Positions 25,479 through 35,440 of a DNA stretch of 64,000 nt are shown one piece after another. Source of the stretch: Alitiscatomonas aceti. Lineage in GTDB: Bacteria; Bacillota; Clostridia; Lachnospirales; Lachnospiraceae. The stretch's first letter is position 1, and each line of letters opens with the position of its first letter. The position numbers and the translations under genes are program-made. The stretch covers positions 28,187 to 92,186 of the forward strand of contig NZ_JAOQJF010000013.1 of the NCBI RefSeq assembly GCF_025567195.1, read 5' to 3'. The notes beneath the pieces were generated by a model that saw nothing but the letters and a program-made list of their open reading frames with translations, had not been told where the DNA came from and searched no databases.

Positions 25479-25970
25479 TATACCACAGCAGTCACAGTTT
25501 CTGGCAGGTTCATTTTAGACATCTCATTCTCCACATGAGACTTCTCTACAATATGATTATAGACATTCATTGTGATCTATGCATCTGAATGGCCCATGAC
25601 ATACTGCATAACTTTGGGGTTGACATTGTTCTCACCCAGCCTGGTACATCCCGTATGACGAAGGGTATGCGATGAAATAGGGGGCATCAGCTCTGTCTCT
25701 CGCTTCTCATCTTCTGCCAATTTACTTTCTTATTATAGGCATTGACGATATTTTTCAGAAAGCTGTTCACTCCCGCCGGCATGATCGGACGTTCATGCTT
25801 TGTATTGAAAATAAATCCACTACGTCCACCAATCTCCACATTACTCTGTAAACCGGGCATCAGGTTCAGTTCTCTCTGCTTACGGAACACATCATATACC
25901 ATCTGTGTCATAGGAATATCTCTGATGCCTGCATCCGTTTTAGTTCCTAAGTCATGGAAGCAATAGCCTA
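25479..25970 (-). pseudogene. Tyrosine recombinase C-terminal half, frameshifted with internal stop
   Basis: DAGIRDIPM and RSGFIFNTKHERPI start the catalytic domain. After a shift near 25735 the frame continues HTLRHTGCTRL, MQYVMGHSDA, a TAG codon, then MNVYNHIVEK with the catalytic tyrosine. Arg, His and Tyr of the active site are all recognisable, but two lesions inactivate it. At about 25970 it is joined to an IS256-type transposase start. AT-rich relative to clpB. Confidence 0.8.
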
Positions 25971-26149
25971 AGTGTTCATCTATTTCAGCTTCCATCATTT
26001 CCTTGATGGTGCCGCCAAGCAGATCTTTAAGGGCATCTTGAATGTCCTGGGCAGACTCGATGTCATACTCCTGCAGGAGCATCTGAATGATATTTTCTTT
26101 TTCCTTCAGTCATTTGTACTTTGTGTACGGTTTTCTTTTCTCTTGCCAT
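25968..26149 (-). pseudogene. IS256-family transposase, N-terminal fragment
   Basis: ATG at 26149 behind GGAGG reads MAREKKTVHKVQMTEG. After a one-base shift it continues LLQEYDIESAQDIQDALKDL and GGTIKEMMEAEIDEHLGY, the classic beginning of IS256-family transposases. The catalytic core is absent, replaced by integrase sequence. Upstream, 26150-26280 is AT-rich and probably includes the IS left end, but I cannot delimit its terminal repeat. Confidence 0.78.
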
Positions 26150-26281
26150 GATAAAAGGCCTCCTATGATTTATTATCTTATCATAGAAGACCTTTTAAAT
26201 CTTTATTTACATAAAACTTTCATAGACTCTTCAACGATGGGGGGATTTTTCTGCCTTTTTCAGATAATTCTCTTCAGTTAT

Positions 26282-27361
26282 TTATCCATCTATCCACATT
26301 TCTCCAATATCCTCAGAAGGAATCTTTTTTGTTTTATATACAAAAGCTACACTATACTTCGCTCTGGTAACGGCCACATAAAACTTTGAAAGACTTTCAG
26401 CTTTCATATCCTTCGATTTCCCTGACAGCCAATTTAACATTGGCTGTGTTGGATATATCAAAACTCTGTCGAAAGTAAGTCCCTTTGATGATCCAAAAGT
26501 CGTTACTTCAAATTTTGTATTTACCTTAGTTTTTTTGTCATATCTAAGCTGTATCGGATTATATGTTTCCATATAGCTATCAATATTTTTTTCGTTAATC
26601 CAAAATATTCCATCATGTCCCGTTTTTTCATTCATAGCAGAATCACATGGCTTCATATCAGGATACATATGATTTGCAAGATTACATATGATCTGATTAT
26701 TTCGATGAGATGTAGATAATGTTGTGGTATCAATATTCATTCCGGTAATATTATCCTGCACAAAATCCACTATTTTCCCACCTGCATACTTTTTATGTTT
26801 TGCTTCGTAATGAGTTCGATATGTCGTCTGACGGGGATCTCCTACTAAAGTCATATTGCAGCCAACCTCGTATAGCTTTTTTATAACTTCTAAATCATAT
26901 CCGGCAAAATCTTGTATTTCATCTACAAAAACATAAGAAAAAATTTTTCGTATTCTGCGAAATACACAGCCATTCGATAATCCATCCAAAACACATGGCA
27001 GTTTTGAAATCATATTTGAATATACATTACCGGAAGCCGTGACATATTTTTTCTCATTTGTATCCTTTAGTCTCAATAAATTTTTATCTGCCTTATTCAC
27101 TAATAACACACCGGATACCCTGTTATTTATAAGATAGCTTTGGTAAGGTCGTATACCATGCTTGATTAGCAGCGAAAACCACGGCATAATAGTTACATTG
27201 GATGGAATACAACCATTTATTTCGTAAAATTTGTCTCTAATGCTTTGTTCATTAGCATCGGTATAAGTTGTTATCAAAACATTTTCAGAAATCTCCAATG
27301 CCTTCTTTACAAGAAATGTTGTTTTTCCTGCCCCTGCCGCCGCAATAATTAGACTACTCAT
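26282..27361 (-). CDS. UvrD-like helicase partner of the OLD nuclease
   Basis: Superfamily 1 helicase of 359 residues, short for UvrD. Walker A AAAGAGKTT at residues 7-15; Walker B and motif II VFVDEIQDF near residue 143; motif III GDPRQTTY near 180; motif VI VTRAKYS near 330. The 1B/2B insertions seem reduced. It starts 8 nt inside the OLD gene, so the two are co-translated. OLD plus UvrD pairs are class 2 OLD systems, of which Gabija (GajA-GajB) is the known phage-defence example; this protein is shorter than GajB, so Gabija-like is the safest name. Confidence 0.72.
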   Translation of the reverse strand: MSSLIIAAAGAGKTTFLVKKALEISENVLITTYTDANEQSIRDKFYEINGCIPSNVTIMPWFSLLIKHGIRPYQSYLINNRVSGVLLVNKADKNLLRLKDTNEKKYVTASGNVYSNMISKLPCVLDGLSNGCVFRRIRKIFSYVFVDEIQDFAGYDLEVIKKLYEVGCNMTLVGDPRQTTYRTHYEAKHKKYAGGKIVDFVQDNITGMNIDTTTLSTSHRNNQIICNLANHMYPDMKPCDSAMNEKTGHDGIFWINEKNIDSYMETYNPIQLRYDKKTKVNTKFEVTTFGSSKGLTFDRVLIYPTQPMLNWLSGKSKDMKAESLSKFYVAVTRAKYSVAFVYKTKKIPSEDIGEMWIDG

Positions 27362-28994
27362 TTTTTATTGCCCTCATTATATACTCAGGATATTTAATTT
27401 TCGTAGCCGATTCAAAAATTGCTATGGCACAATCCGTCTTATGAGCGTGCATATATTTGTGCATCTCATCATCCGTATCGTAGTTAGTTCCAAATATATT
27501 ATTCATTGCTTCTCGCCCATTTTCTTTCAATATTTTCGGCTCTAAGGTATTATAATTAAAATCCTTATCTGACAGTTTCAAGTCACCTGTATCCACTACC
27601 TCATCAACGCATATATGGATACATGGTATTTCTTCGTATTCTCTGTACTTTTTCTTAACAGCTTCAATATTTCCATCGTTGTCCGTAACAACAACCGTTT
27701 CTTTGTTTAATATCTGTGCAATTTCAAGATACCGCTTAAATGTCACCCCACCTACGGTCATTACATCTATTCCGTCTTGGATAGGAAGCCGCCCCTCATG
27801 AGTGTCCATATATGCCCGCTGAACAACCAGCTCATCTGAATCGCCCTCTACTAAGATTGATTTTTTACAAAGAATCAGTCGCAGTGTATCATAACCTGCC
27901 ACTTTTTTGAAAAATTCAAAAGTTTCTTTTTTGAGCGATTGCATCGAGCAACAATTATCGTCTGAAAGTAAAATTAAATTTTCCAGTCCGAGTTTATTAG
28001 CGACAAAGCTACTATGCGTTGATGCTATAATCTGTCTACCAGATGCAGCCTTTTCTATAACTCCCATCAATTCGCTTAATCGAGAAAAAGACAAATGACT
28101 TTCAGGTTCTTCAATCAAAATAATACTTGCTTTTTCTGCCTGTTTATGACTTAAAGCTAATTGTGTTTTTATAATACATTGTGCACCTTTTCCAGCATGA
28201 GCAAATGGGATTCCATCCACCTGCGTAACCAAACTTGACTCCCAGGAATTTTGAACTCCCTGATCAGCACTCAATGATAATTTCCCATTCATAACCGTAG
28301 ACGCTGCACTAATTTTCTCATTGATTGACTGAATTGCTTCATTTTGTGCAAACTCATCTATCATATTTCTATGGGCTTGTGTTATTGCTGTTATGTCCTC
28401 TGGTTCAAGGAAATCCTTTACTACTCTGGAAATATATACATCAGACCCATTTTGGTATCTGTAATTTGACGAATCAATCATTACAGATTTTATTGGTATA
28501 AATCTGGGCATTTTCTCATCTCGGCTAAAAGAGAACCATTTAGCTTCATAAAATTCAATAGGCAAACTTGTAAGTTTTTCTGCTTTCAACAAACTTTCAT
28601 ATTCTGAATTAAATTTATCGGAAAAACTAATCGTGAATCTGATTCCCTCTATACCATCACTTTTTTCAGAATTACCATTTCCCTCATATTCAGGCAATGT
28701 TCCACTTTTGAAATATAACTCAATCATTATTTCTGGGGGTGCAATCGGATGTCCATTTTCCACTGATGTCAGGTATTCCTCAACTGCTTCTCTATTAAAT
28801 AAATATGTTGACAGCTGATTTCTAATATTTCGCCCAGCATACATACCAGTTAAAGCCACATGAATGGCTTCAAGAATAGTAGATTTTCCAGATTCGTTAT
28901 CCCCAACCAGAAGATTGATATTTTCATTAAATTTTATTTCAAACGGATTTTTAAACTTCTTAAAATTTTGAATGATTACCTTCTCAATAGCCAT
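27354..28994 (-). CDS. OLD-family ATP-dependent nuclease (AAA + TOPRIM), Gabija GajA-like
   Basis: 546 residues. N-terminal ABC/SMC-like ATPase: Walker A GDNESGKST at about residues 32-40, signature region and IEEPESHLSF as Walker B near 285, and H-loop ASTHSSFVA. C-terminal TOPRIM nuclease: LVEGDSDELV near residue 381 with the catalytic Glu, and VTDNDG as the metal-binding DxD. Situated 22 nt after brxL on the same strand, and followed by the helicase. Likely a second antiphage effector carried with BREX; the link is inference from position. Confidence 0.78.
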   Translation of the reverse strand: MAIEKVIIQNFKKFKNPFEIKFNENINLLVGDNESGKSTILEAIHVALTGMYAGRNIRNQLSTYLFNREAVEEYLTSVENGHPIAPPEIMIELYFKSGTLPEYEGNGNSEKSDGIEGIRFTISFSDKFNSEYESLLKAEKLTSLPIEFYEAKWFSFSRDEKMPRFIPIKSVMIDSSNYRYQNGSDVYISRVVKDFLEPEDITAITQAHRNMIDEFAQNEAIQSINEKISAASTVMNGKLSLSADQGVQNSWESSLVTQVDGIPFAHAGKGAQCIIKTQLALSHKQAEKASIILIEEPESHLSFSRLSELMGVIEKAASGRQIIASTHSSFVANKLGLENLILLSDDNCCSMQSLKKETFEFFKKVAGYDTLRLILCKKSILVEGDSDELVVQRAYMDTHEGRLPIQDGIDVMTVGGVTFKRYLEIAQILNKETVVVTDNDGNIEAVKKKYREYEEIPCIHICVDEVVDTGDLKLSDKDFNYNTLEPKILKENGREAMNNIFGTNYDTDDEMHKYMHAHKTDCAIAIFESATKIKYPEYIMRAIKNE

Positions 28995-29016
28995 TCATAG
29001 CCTCCTATCTTCGATT

Positions 29017-31134
29017 TTACTCTACCCCCAACGCCTTAAACACCGCATCTTCCGCACTCTGATACGGAATCAGCTGAAATGCACTCATCAGATCAGCCGG
29101 AACACTTGCGAAATCAACAAACGAGGTACTCGGAATCAGCACCTTCCTTGCACCGCTGTCCAGGCATACCTGAAGCGTGTTTGCAAGTTCATCCACCTTT
29201 ATCATTGTGCCGCTGATTGTTATATCTCCCAACACTGCCAAGTTGCTGACAACAGGCTTTCCAATGGCAATCGAACAAAGTGCAATCAATGTTGGAAGTG
29301 CCAGTTTATCTGTCATGCCGATACCCTGCAAATCCTGATAATTGATGATGTAGTCTTTGGTCGATGTGCTGATAGAGCCACTGATCCGATTGCCGTTGGC
29401 TTTCAGATAATTAAATGCCGTGTTCACCGCTTCCTTGCATTTAGAATCACTGCCTAAGCCAGTCCGTTCAATTTTGCCATTGCCTGGAAGCATCTGGCTT
29501 TCCAAACGAAATACACCAATCATGCCGCTTTTTCCTCTGGATACGGTATAAATCTGCCCCGGGTTACACATTCCATCCGGTATCAGCTTACCACCACCCT
29601 GTTCTGGTACGGAAACATAATGTTCTGACATATCTTCTAGGTCTATATAGGAGAAGTTCACATCATAAAACTCCATGCCACCCAGCTTCTTCAATTGCTC
29701 CTTGACACGGCGACGCATTTCCAATGCAATCTGAATAATTTCTTCCAGTTCTTCTTTGGTAAACTCACCATTTGGGTACATCAACTTCAGATAACCGTCT
29801 ATCATACGACGAACCGCAATTGTATCACGCTGATTCAGATTTCTCCCCAAGCGGAAGTAGTGATCAAGTGCATCTCCATACTGCTCCTTGCGAAGCTCTC
29901 GGATGAACTCTGCCAAATAGTCACTGATAAAACCGTAATCATCGGTAAAATGCTCCGGTCTGAACTTCGGTATCTCCCATCCTGGAAGATAACAATGCAT
30001 ACGATCAAGAAATGCTGTATCTGTTCCCATTTCCTGCGGGAAAGGTGCAAACAGACTGGACGCTTTCAACAGCACGTCCACACTCTGATTGATATTTCCC
30101 ACAAATACCATGGACGCAGTAGCAGCTTTTTCTTCTTTGCCACGGGCAAAAGAGCCGGATGCCATATAATCCTTCATAATCTGAATGCCATCTTTATCTT
30201 TAAACTTGATACCTGCCACTTCATCAAAGGCTACACAATCCCATAAGCCGACCAGTCCGACCGTTTTGCGTCCCATATTGTAAAACAGGTTTGCAACCGT
30301 CGTCTGTCCACCGGAAATCAAAATACTGTTCGGTGAAATCTCTTTGTAAAGATGAGATTTACCGGTACTTCTCGGTCCTAGCTCACAAAGATTAAAGTTA
30401 TTTTCAACTAATGGAATCATGCGGGTCAGGAGCAGCCATTTCTCACGATATGTGAATTCATCTGGCTCCATGCCGATAGAACGAAGAAGAATATCCAGCC
30501 ATTCATCTTTCGTAAAAGCTTTTCGTCTCTGCTTCAGTTCATCAATATCAATGTGCGGCATCTGGATCGGTGTCAGCTTACGGATACTGATTGGTGAAAT
30601 ATCTTTCTGCTTTTTCTGTTTGGAACGAAGCGGATTTCCATCAATGTCCTCAATACCAAAATTATTGTCGCCTTCAACCTCATAATCCAGCTGAACAATA
30701 CACCAGATACCGCCGCAGAGCAGGCGATCAAATTTTTCCGGATATTCATCGGCAATCGGTACATTACCAATGCCCAAATTAGAAAACTCTGCAAAAAAGC
30801 AATCCTTTTTCATATCCAGTCGAACAGTCACCATATCAATGATTGTGTGACTGCCTTTTTTACGCAGCTGAGACAGAATTTTCTGTGATTCATCCGGGCG
30901 TACAAAGTTGTCAGCAAGAATACGCTTCACATTCTGTACGCCTTTCTCTATAACCGTCTCATCATCTGAACTGCAATACTGTCCCAACAAAAACTCAAGA
31001 ACATACACTGGGACATTCGCCCCTTCTTTAATTTTCTTTGTCAGGTCTTTCCGAACAATCTTACCGTCAAAGTTCTGACGGAGCTTGTTCTTTATTTCTT
31101 CACGGGTACTTTCACCCTCTGCAAATTGCTCCAT
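29017..31134 (-). CDS. brxL: BREX type 1 protein BrxL (Lon-like AAA)
   Basis: AAA ATPase of about 705 residues needed for phage restriction in type 1 BREX. Walker A GPRSTGKSH near residue 252, Walker B VAFDEVAGI, sensor region VFVGNINQS, and a C-terminal Lon-protease-like domain (LVVxxLGDITISG-like segment near 660). I do not see the Lon PKDGPSAG serine motif, where GIGMTDK stands instead. The start at 31134 has AGGAGGAG upstream; an ATG at 31155 overlapping the pglZ stop is the alternative. Sixth and last core BREX gene. Confidence 0.92.
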   Translation of the reverse strand: MEQFAEGESTREEIKNKLRQNFDGKIVRKDLTKKIKEGANVPVYVLEFLLGQYCSSDDETVIEKGVQNVKRILADNFVRPDESQKILSQLRKKGSHTIIDMVTVRLDMKKDCFFAEFSNLGIGNVPIADEYPEKFDRLLCGGIWCIVQLDYEVEGDNNFGIEDIDGNPLRSKQKKQKDISPISIRKLTPIQMPHIDIDELKQRRKAFTKDEWLDILLRSIGMEPDEFTYREKWLLLTRMIPLVENNFNLCELGPRSTGKSHLYKEISPNSILISGGQTTVANLFYNMGRKTVGLVGLWDCVAFDEVAGIKFKDKDGIQIMKDYMASGSFARGKEEKAATASMVFVGNINQSVDVLLKASSLFAPFPQEMGTDTAFLDRMHCYLPGWEIPKFRPEHFTDDYGFISDYLAEFIRELRKEQYGDALDHYFRLGRNLNQRDTIAVRRMIDGYLKLMYPNGEFTKEELEEIIQIALEMRRRVKEQLKKLGGMEFYDVNFSYIDLEDMSEHYVSVPEQGGGKLIPDGMCNPGQIYTVSRGKSGMIGVFRLESQMLPGNGKIERTGLGSDSKCKEAVNTAFNYLKANGNRISGSISTSTKDYIINYQDLQGIGMTDKLALPTLIALCSIAIGKPVVSNLAVLGDITISGTMIKVDELANTLQVCLDSGARKVLIPSTSFVDFASVPADLMSAFQLIPYQSAEDAVFKALGVE

Positions 31135-31154
31135 CTTTCTCTCCTCCTGCGGCA

Positions 31155-33797
31155 TTAATTAAAAAAATCAAACTCGTCCACCGCAAAGGCGATGTCAATC
31201 TGGAATGGCTCCCGCTGTAGCAGCTGTAATCCCTGTACATCTGCAATTACCAAATAATAAGTAGCTGTATTGCTGTATTTCAGAGATTTCAAATTAAACT
31301 GACAACGGAAAGTTCTTTCTGCACCGTTATCGCTGGTCTTATCTGCAATAATCTTCTGAATATCACTAATCTGTTTGCCGTCCTCATCTGTAAAATAAAC
31401 TTGATAGGTTGCTGCTTCACGATTTGTACTGACCGCATCTTTTTGATAGAAGTTCAACGAAAAAATCATATTGCTGATCTTACGGTTTGCGGACAGTAAA
31501 TTAACCGTTACCGGCTTAGTATCATATTTCTGCTTATTTCGCTTATATTCCATAGAATCGTTGCGGAGATAATGATACTCAATCACTGGAACAACCATTT
31601 CCTGCAAACTGATACCACCATGCACAAAATTCATACCGCCACCATTCATTTTGATACGAATACTTTCTCTCGGTGCAAATCCATCGAATTCCGTATTTCC
31701 GCCTAAGAATTTTACAGGCATCAAGTAATCTGGTTGCACACCCTTCTGCATAATTGCATATCTTCTGCCATACTCCACACATCGCCTGATACTTTCTTTT
31801 TTTGTAATGTCAGTGTTTGTTACATCCACATCAAAAAATCCTCTTTTATCTACTTTGTCCTCTTCCTTCAAAGGACTGTATGTATAAAGAAATCCATGAT
31901 CTGCCGTAATTAGAATATTCGTTCCACCAAATTCATTTACAATGATACGCACGAGGTTCTTCAATTCTGAAATCGCCTTGTCACACGCAGCAAAAACAGC
32001 AGTATCCGAAGTGTGGCTGGCTTCATCTATGGTATCGTGGTAAATATAGACCACATCCATACCTTTTACCAAAGCACTTCTTTCCGCTCGTTTCATAGCA
32101 ATGATATCATTATACTTTAAAGCCACGCTTGCCGAATCTTCTGTTTTCAGAACCTTATCCCTATAAGTACTTGCCGTAGACTGTCCATCTGCCAAAACCG
32201 TCAAAATATCGTTCCGAACCTCTACTGTCAGTTCTTTGTGCGGCAACAAAGCTGCCATACCAAACTTTGTAGTAGAAGGGAAGATGCTCTGCATACTGCT
32301 GATAGAAACCTTACTTTGCGTTTCTCGCTGAAGCTGATCTGCCATCGTAGCTGCCACTTCATAACGCATGGCATCTGAGATAATTACAAATACTTTCGTA
32401 TCCGAAGTCTGAATGCGAGAACGGTAAAAATCCTCCTGTTGCGGTACTTCCAGAACTTTACCGTAAGTTGCCAGTTCATCCGCACATACATCCGACCAGT
32501 TGTTGCCCAACTCACCTAAGAACCAGTGCGTATAAAGTCCTTCCACCTTATCGACAACATGCTTGAACAAATCATCCAGCAGAATATTGGAAGTCTCCAA
32601 ACTCTTTTGAAAACTAAGATGGAACAAACGGTAATACGTGTCCATCTGATAGTAACTCTCAGTATATTCTTTCCAGATACTTTTCGCCTCTGCGGTATGG
32701 AATCCGGCAGAATGTTTCTTAAAGAAACTTTGCATATTCGCCACTTGTAAGATACCGTCATAAAAATTTTCAAATGGCTCATACCATACACAGGTTCTAC
32801 GTTTTTCAACGGTATTCGTAATGGTATCCACATCAATGATATGGTCACTGATCTCTGTCATTAGCTTTGTCAGAATTACTTCATTAATACACGGAAAGCA
32901 CTCTGTTCCTACCAAATCCTCTACTGCCAGCTTTTCAAAGCGCTGATGCAGACGGGCTTCATCCTCAACATAACGTGCCACATCATATAATTGCGGAATG
33001 TTATCACTATGAAGCCATTCAGAAATAAAATCATAGCAATATGCCTGATGTGGCATGGAAATAAAACCGTCCAATCCGGCAAGATATTCCTGCCGCATGG
33101 TACGGGTCGCTGCAGTTAAAAGCAGATGAATTGCCAACCGCCCAAGGTCTGGTTTTTCCTCCACAAATCCGCATCCCTGACGAACCATCGCCCAAAAAGC
33201 TGCGTCTGCATGATATTTTACAAAATCCTGATAAACCGTATTATTATTCAAATCCAGTCCCGCCTGGAACACACTACGGAGAATCATATTAGGCTGTGCA
33301 TCTTTCAATCCACAGATTGCCGCCATGACAGCCATGTGTAACTGTGCCGGTGTTTCCGGAACTTTATTCTGTGTACTAACTTTCAAACGACGGTCTTTCG
33401 CATTGAAGTAAGCACGATAATTTTTAACCTGTTTCCTCATTGCCGGATTTGATATAAGTCCCATCTCATCCATCCAGATAGAAATCAGATCTGCCCGAAA
33501 CTCTTCACTGTAAAGCTCTACATCCAGAAGCCAGTTATCATCCGGGCGATTATAGACACACGGACTGTAAACCAGATAATTTGTGGTCAAATCATCTACT
33601 GAAAGCAGTTTTTTTACAGAAAACGCATTATTTCCTGTCAGCGCAATCACCTTTGCATTTTCCAAAACCACTTCATCCAGTTTATCCTCAAATTCCTTAT
33701 CTTCATCATACCAGAAAATGATACGACGCTGATAAAACTCAGGCAGAGGTGCAGCAAATCTGCGATTTAAATCTTGTATTATTTTATCTGTATCCAT
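31155..33797 (-). CDS. pglZ: BREX type 1 alkaline-phosphatase-fold protein PglZ
   Basis: 880 residues; core member of all BREX systems. The central PglZ domain has the metal-binding DAMRYEVA near residue 475 and TADHGFLYTYSP near residue 630, as in alkaline phosphatase superfamily enzymes. AGGAGG precedes the ATG. It is separated from pglX by about 4.6 kb of cargo genes instead of being adjacent. No internal lesions, so probably active. Its biochemical role in BREX is still debated in the literature. Confidence 0.94.
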   Translation of the reverse strand: MDTDKIIQDLNRRFAAPLPEFYQRRIIFWYDEDKEFEDKLDEVVLENAKVIALTGNNAFSVKKLLSVDDLTTNYLVYSPCVYNRPDDNWLLDVELYSEEFRADLISIWMDEMGLISNPAMRKQVKNYRAYFNAKDRRLKVSTQNKVPETPAQLHMAVMAAICGLKDAQPNMILRSVFQAGLDLNNNTVYQDFVKYHADAAFWAMVRQGCGFVEEKPDLGRLAIHLLLTAATRTMRQEYLAGLDGFISMPHQAYCYDFISEWLHSDNIPQLYDVARYVEDEARLHQRFEKLAVEDLVGTECFPCINEVILTKLMTEISDHIIDVDTITNTVEKRRTCVWYEPFENFYDGILQVANMQSFFKKHSAGFHTAEAKSIWKEYTESYYQMDTYYRLFHLSFQKSLETSNILLDDLFKHVVDKVEGLYTHWFLGELGNNWSDVCADELATYGKVLEVPQQEDFYRSRIQTSDTKVFVIISDAMRYEVAATMADQLQRETQSKVSISSMQSIFPSTTKFGMAALLPHKELTVEVRNDILTVLADGQSTASTYRDKVLKTEDSASVALKYNDIIAMKRAERSALVKGMDVVYIYHDTIDEASHTSDTAVFAACDKAISELKNLVRIIVNEFGGTNILITADHGFLYTYSPLKEEDKVDKRGFFDVDVTNTDITKKESIRRCVEYGRRYAIMQKGVQPDYLMPVKFLGGNTEFDGFAPRESIRIKMNGGGMNFVHGGISLQEMVVPVIEYHYLRNDSMEYKRNKQKYDTKPVTVNLLSANRKISNMIFSLNFYQKDAVSTNREAATYQVYFTDEDGKQISDIQKIIADKTSDNGAERTFRCQFNLKSLKYSNTATYYLVIADVQGLQLLQREPFQIDIAFAVDEFDFFN

Positions 33798-33806
33798 GCT
33801 GTCCTC

Positions 33807-35291
33807 CTACCTTATAATTTTCCAATTTGCTTTTCGTTTTGTTCCGCCCTGTACCAATCTACCTTTTTCCTGTAAAGAAGCGAACATTCGAGAAATCGTT
33901 CTTTTCGATATACCCATTTTTTCTGCATAATAGGCCTGTGTTGCAGACGGATTCTTCTCTATAATCTGCAACAATTTTTCTATCTGCGTCTGTTCCTTAT
34001 TAAGCGGCACTTCAGCGCTATTAGTGCCATCATCGACGCCACATTTAACGCCATTAGCGCCATTTTTAGTGCCATTTTTAGTGCCATTGGCGTTAATTAT
34101 GGCGTTATTGGTATCAACCTGACCTCGATAAATATTGATACGTAAATCCACTTCGCCACCAATAAACTCCGGCTCCCGCAATCCGGCAGCTTTTACTTTA
34201 TCAATAATTCTCGGAATGCCGCTTCCCCAATGCTCAATCAGGTTCATATAGGCAAACGCATGGGCAAGGGCTTCATTTCTGATTTTGGAATAACCTTCTT
34301 TCATACGCTCCATCGTTTGTCCCATTGGCAGCTTTCCGGGAGAAGTGATTTCCAAACGATTGTCATATACCGCAACCTGTATTGTACCATGATCCAGATA
34401 ACTACGATGCACCATGGCATTGATAATCAACTCACGAATGGCATCCGGTGGAATCTCATAAATATCCTGCCGATAAATTCCCACAATGGTAGCACCCAGA
34501 TGAATATTTCTCAGAACAAACTGAAATGCTTCATCTATCTGCTCCCAAAGCGGACCGGTATATTCTCTACGATCAACAAATACCGCTTTCGTTGTACCTT
34601 TGAACACACCACATTGCGTTGCAACATGAAGTCCTCCGTTGCCAGTCAAAATAGCAAACGCATTAGACGGATAATCTTTTCCATCACGCTCAATCAAAAT
34701 GCCCCAGGAGCGCAACTGCTGTCTGCCTACATCTTTAATTGCTGCTTTCTGTTCCTCTGTACGGGCATTTTTAACAGCCTGTTCCTTCATGGCTTTACAA
34801 AGGACATCAATATCTTTATCTGTAACATTTAACCCAGTACATAAAGCCTGATCGTAGTAACGATTACTGCCCTCAAACAACAATTCTTTTATCATATACT
34901 CGTCGGCAAGGCGGGTAGTTCCGGCAACACGGACATATACACCGCCATCTCTGCCAAGGGCTTTGATATAATACGGTCGCTGTCTGCCCTCAGAAACCTC
35001 TACCACAATAACAGTTTTACCATCAACCGTCTGTAAAGTAATATCCGGGATGATTGCCGGTTCACAACTGTCTGATACAGCATTGGCAATGGCATCCATT
35101 TTCTTGAATACATCTTCCTTGTCAAAGCCAACAACCTCTCTGGTTTTATCGGCAATTCCGAAAATGATTTTTCCTCCGGTTCCATTCGCAAAGGCAACCA
35201 CAGACTTCATATATTTGATGCTTTTCTCCGGCAGGGTCTCTTTAAACTCCACATTCTTCGATTCTCCTGCAAGAATTTCTTCTATGGTCAT
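33807..35291 (-). CDS. AlbA_2 (Schlafen-like) / ATPase-type putative DNA-binding protein
   Basis: 494 residues. N-terminal AlbA_2 domain: ESKNVEFKETLPEKS and FANGTGGKIIFGIAD. Central HATPase_c_4-like region: PPDAIRELIINAMVHRSY and LEITSPGKLP, then EALAHAFAYMNLIEHWGSGI. A linker holds short repeats (NGTKNGTKNGANG, encoded by 12-bp repeats at about 34050-34085). The C-terminal winged helix ATQAYYAEKMGISKRTISR can bind DNA. Such proteins often accompany defence islands as regulators or effectors. GAGGTG precedes the ATG. It sits 9 nt upstream of pglZ in the same transcript. Confidence 0.75.
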   Translation of the reverse strand: MTIEEILAGESKNVEFKETLPEKSIKYMKSVVAFANGTGGKIIFGIADKTREVVGFDKEDVFKKMDAIANAVSDSCEPAIIPDITLQTVDGKTVIVVEVSEGRQRPYYIKALGRDGGVYVRVAGTTRLADEYMIKELLFEGSNRYYDQALCTGLNVTDKDIDVLCKAMKEQAVKNARTEEQKAAIKDVGRQQLRSWGILIERDGKDYPSNAFAILTGNGGLHVATQCGVFKGTTKAVFVDRREYTGPLWEQIDEAFQFVLRNIHLGATIVGIYRQDIYEIPPDAIRELIINAMVHRSYLDHGTIQVAVYDNRLEITSPGKLPMGQTMERMKEGYSKIRNEALAHAFAYMNLIEHWGSGIPRIIDKVKAAGLREPEFIGGEVDLRINIYRGQVDTNNAIINANGTKNGTKNGANGVKCGVDDGTNSAEVPLNKEQTQIEKLLQIIEKNPSATQAYYAEKMGISKRTISRMFASLQEKGRLVQGGTKRKANWKIIR

Positions 35292-35440
35292 TGTAACACC
35301 TCGCTCTCTCTTTTTGCTACTCTATGTTTTGCAAATTGAATCACTACTATCTTCTCCAAATATAATTTCCAAAATATTCCGATATGCCTCTATATTTTTC
35401 AAAAGAAATGGGCTGTTGCAATATTTTCATCTCATTTTCC

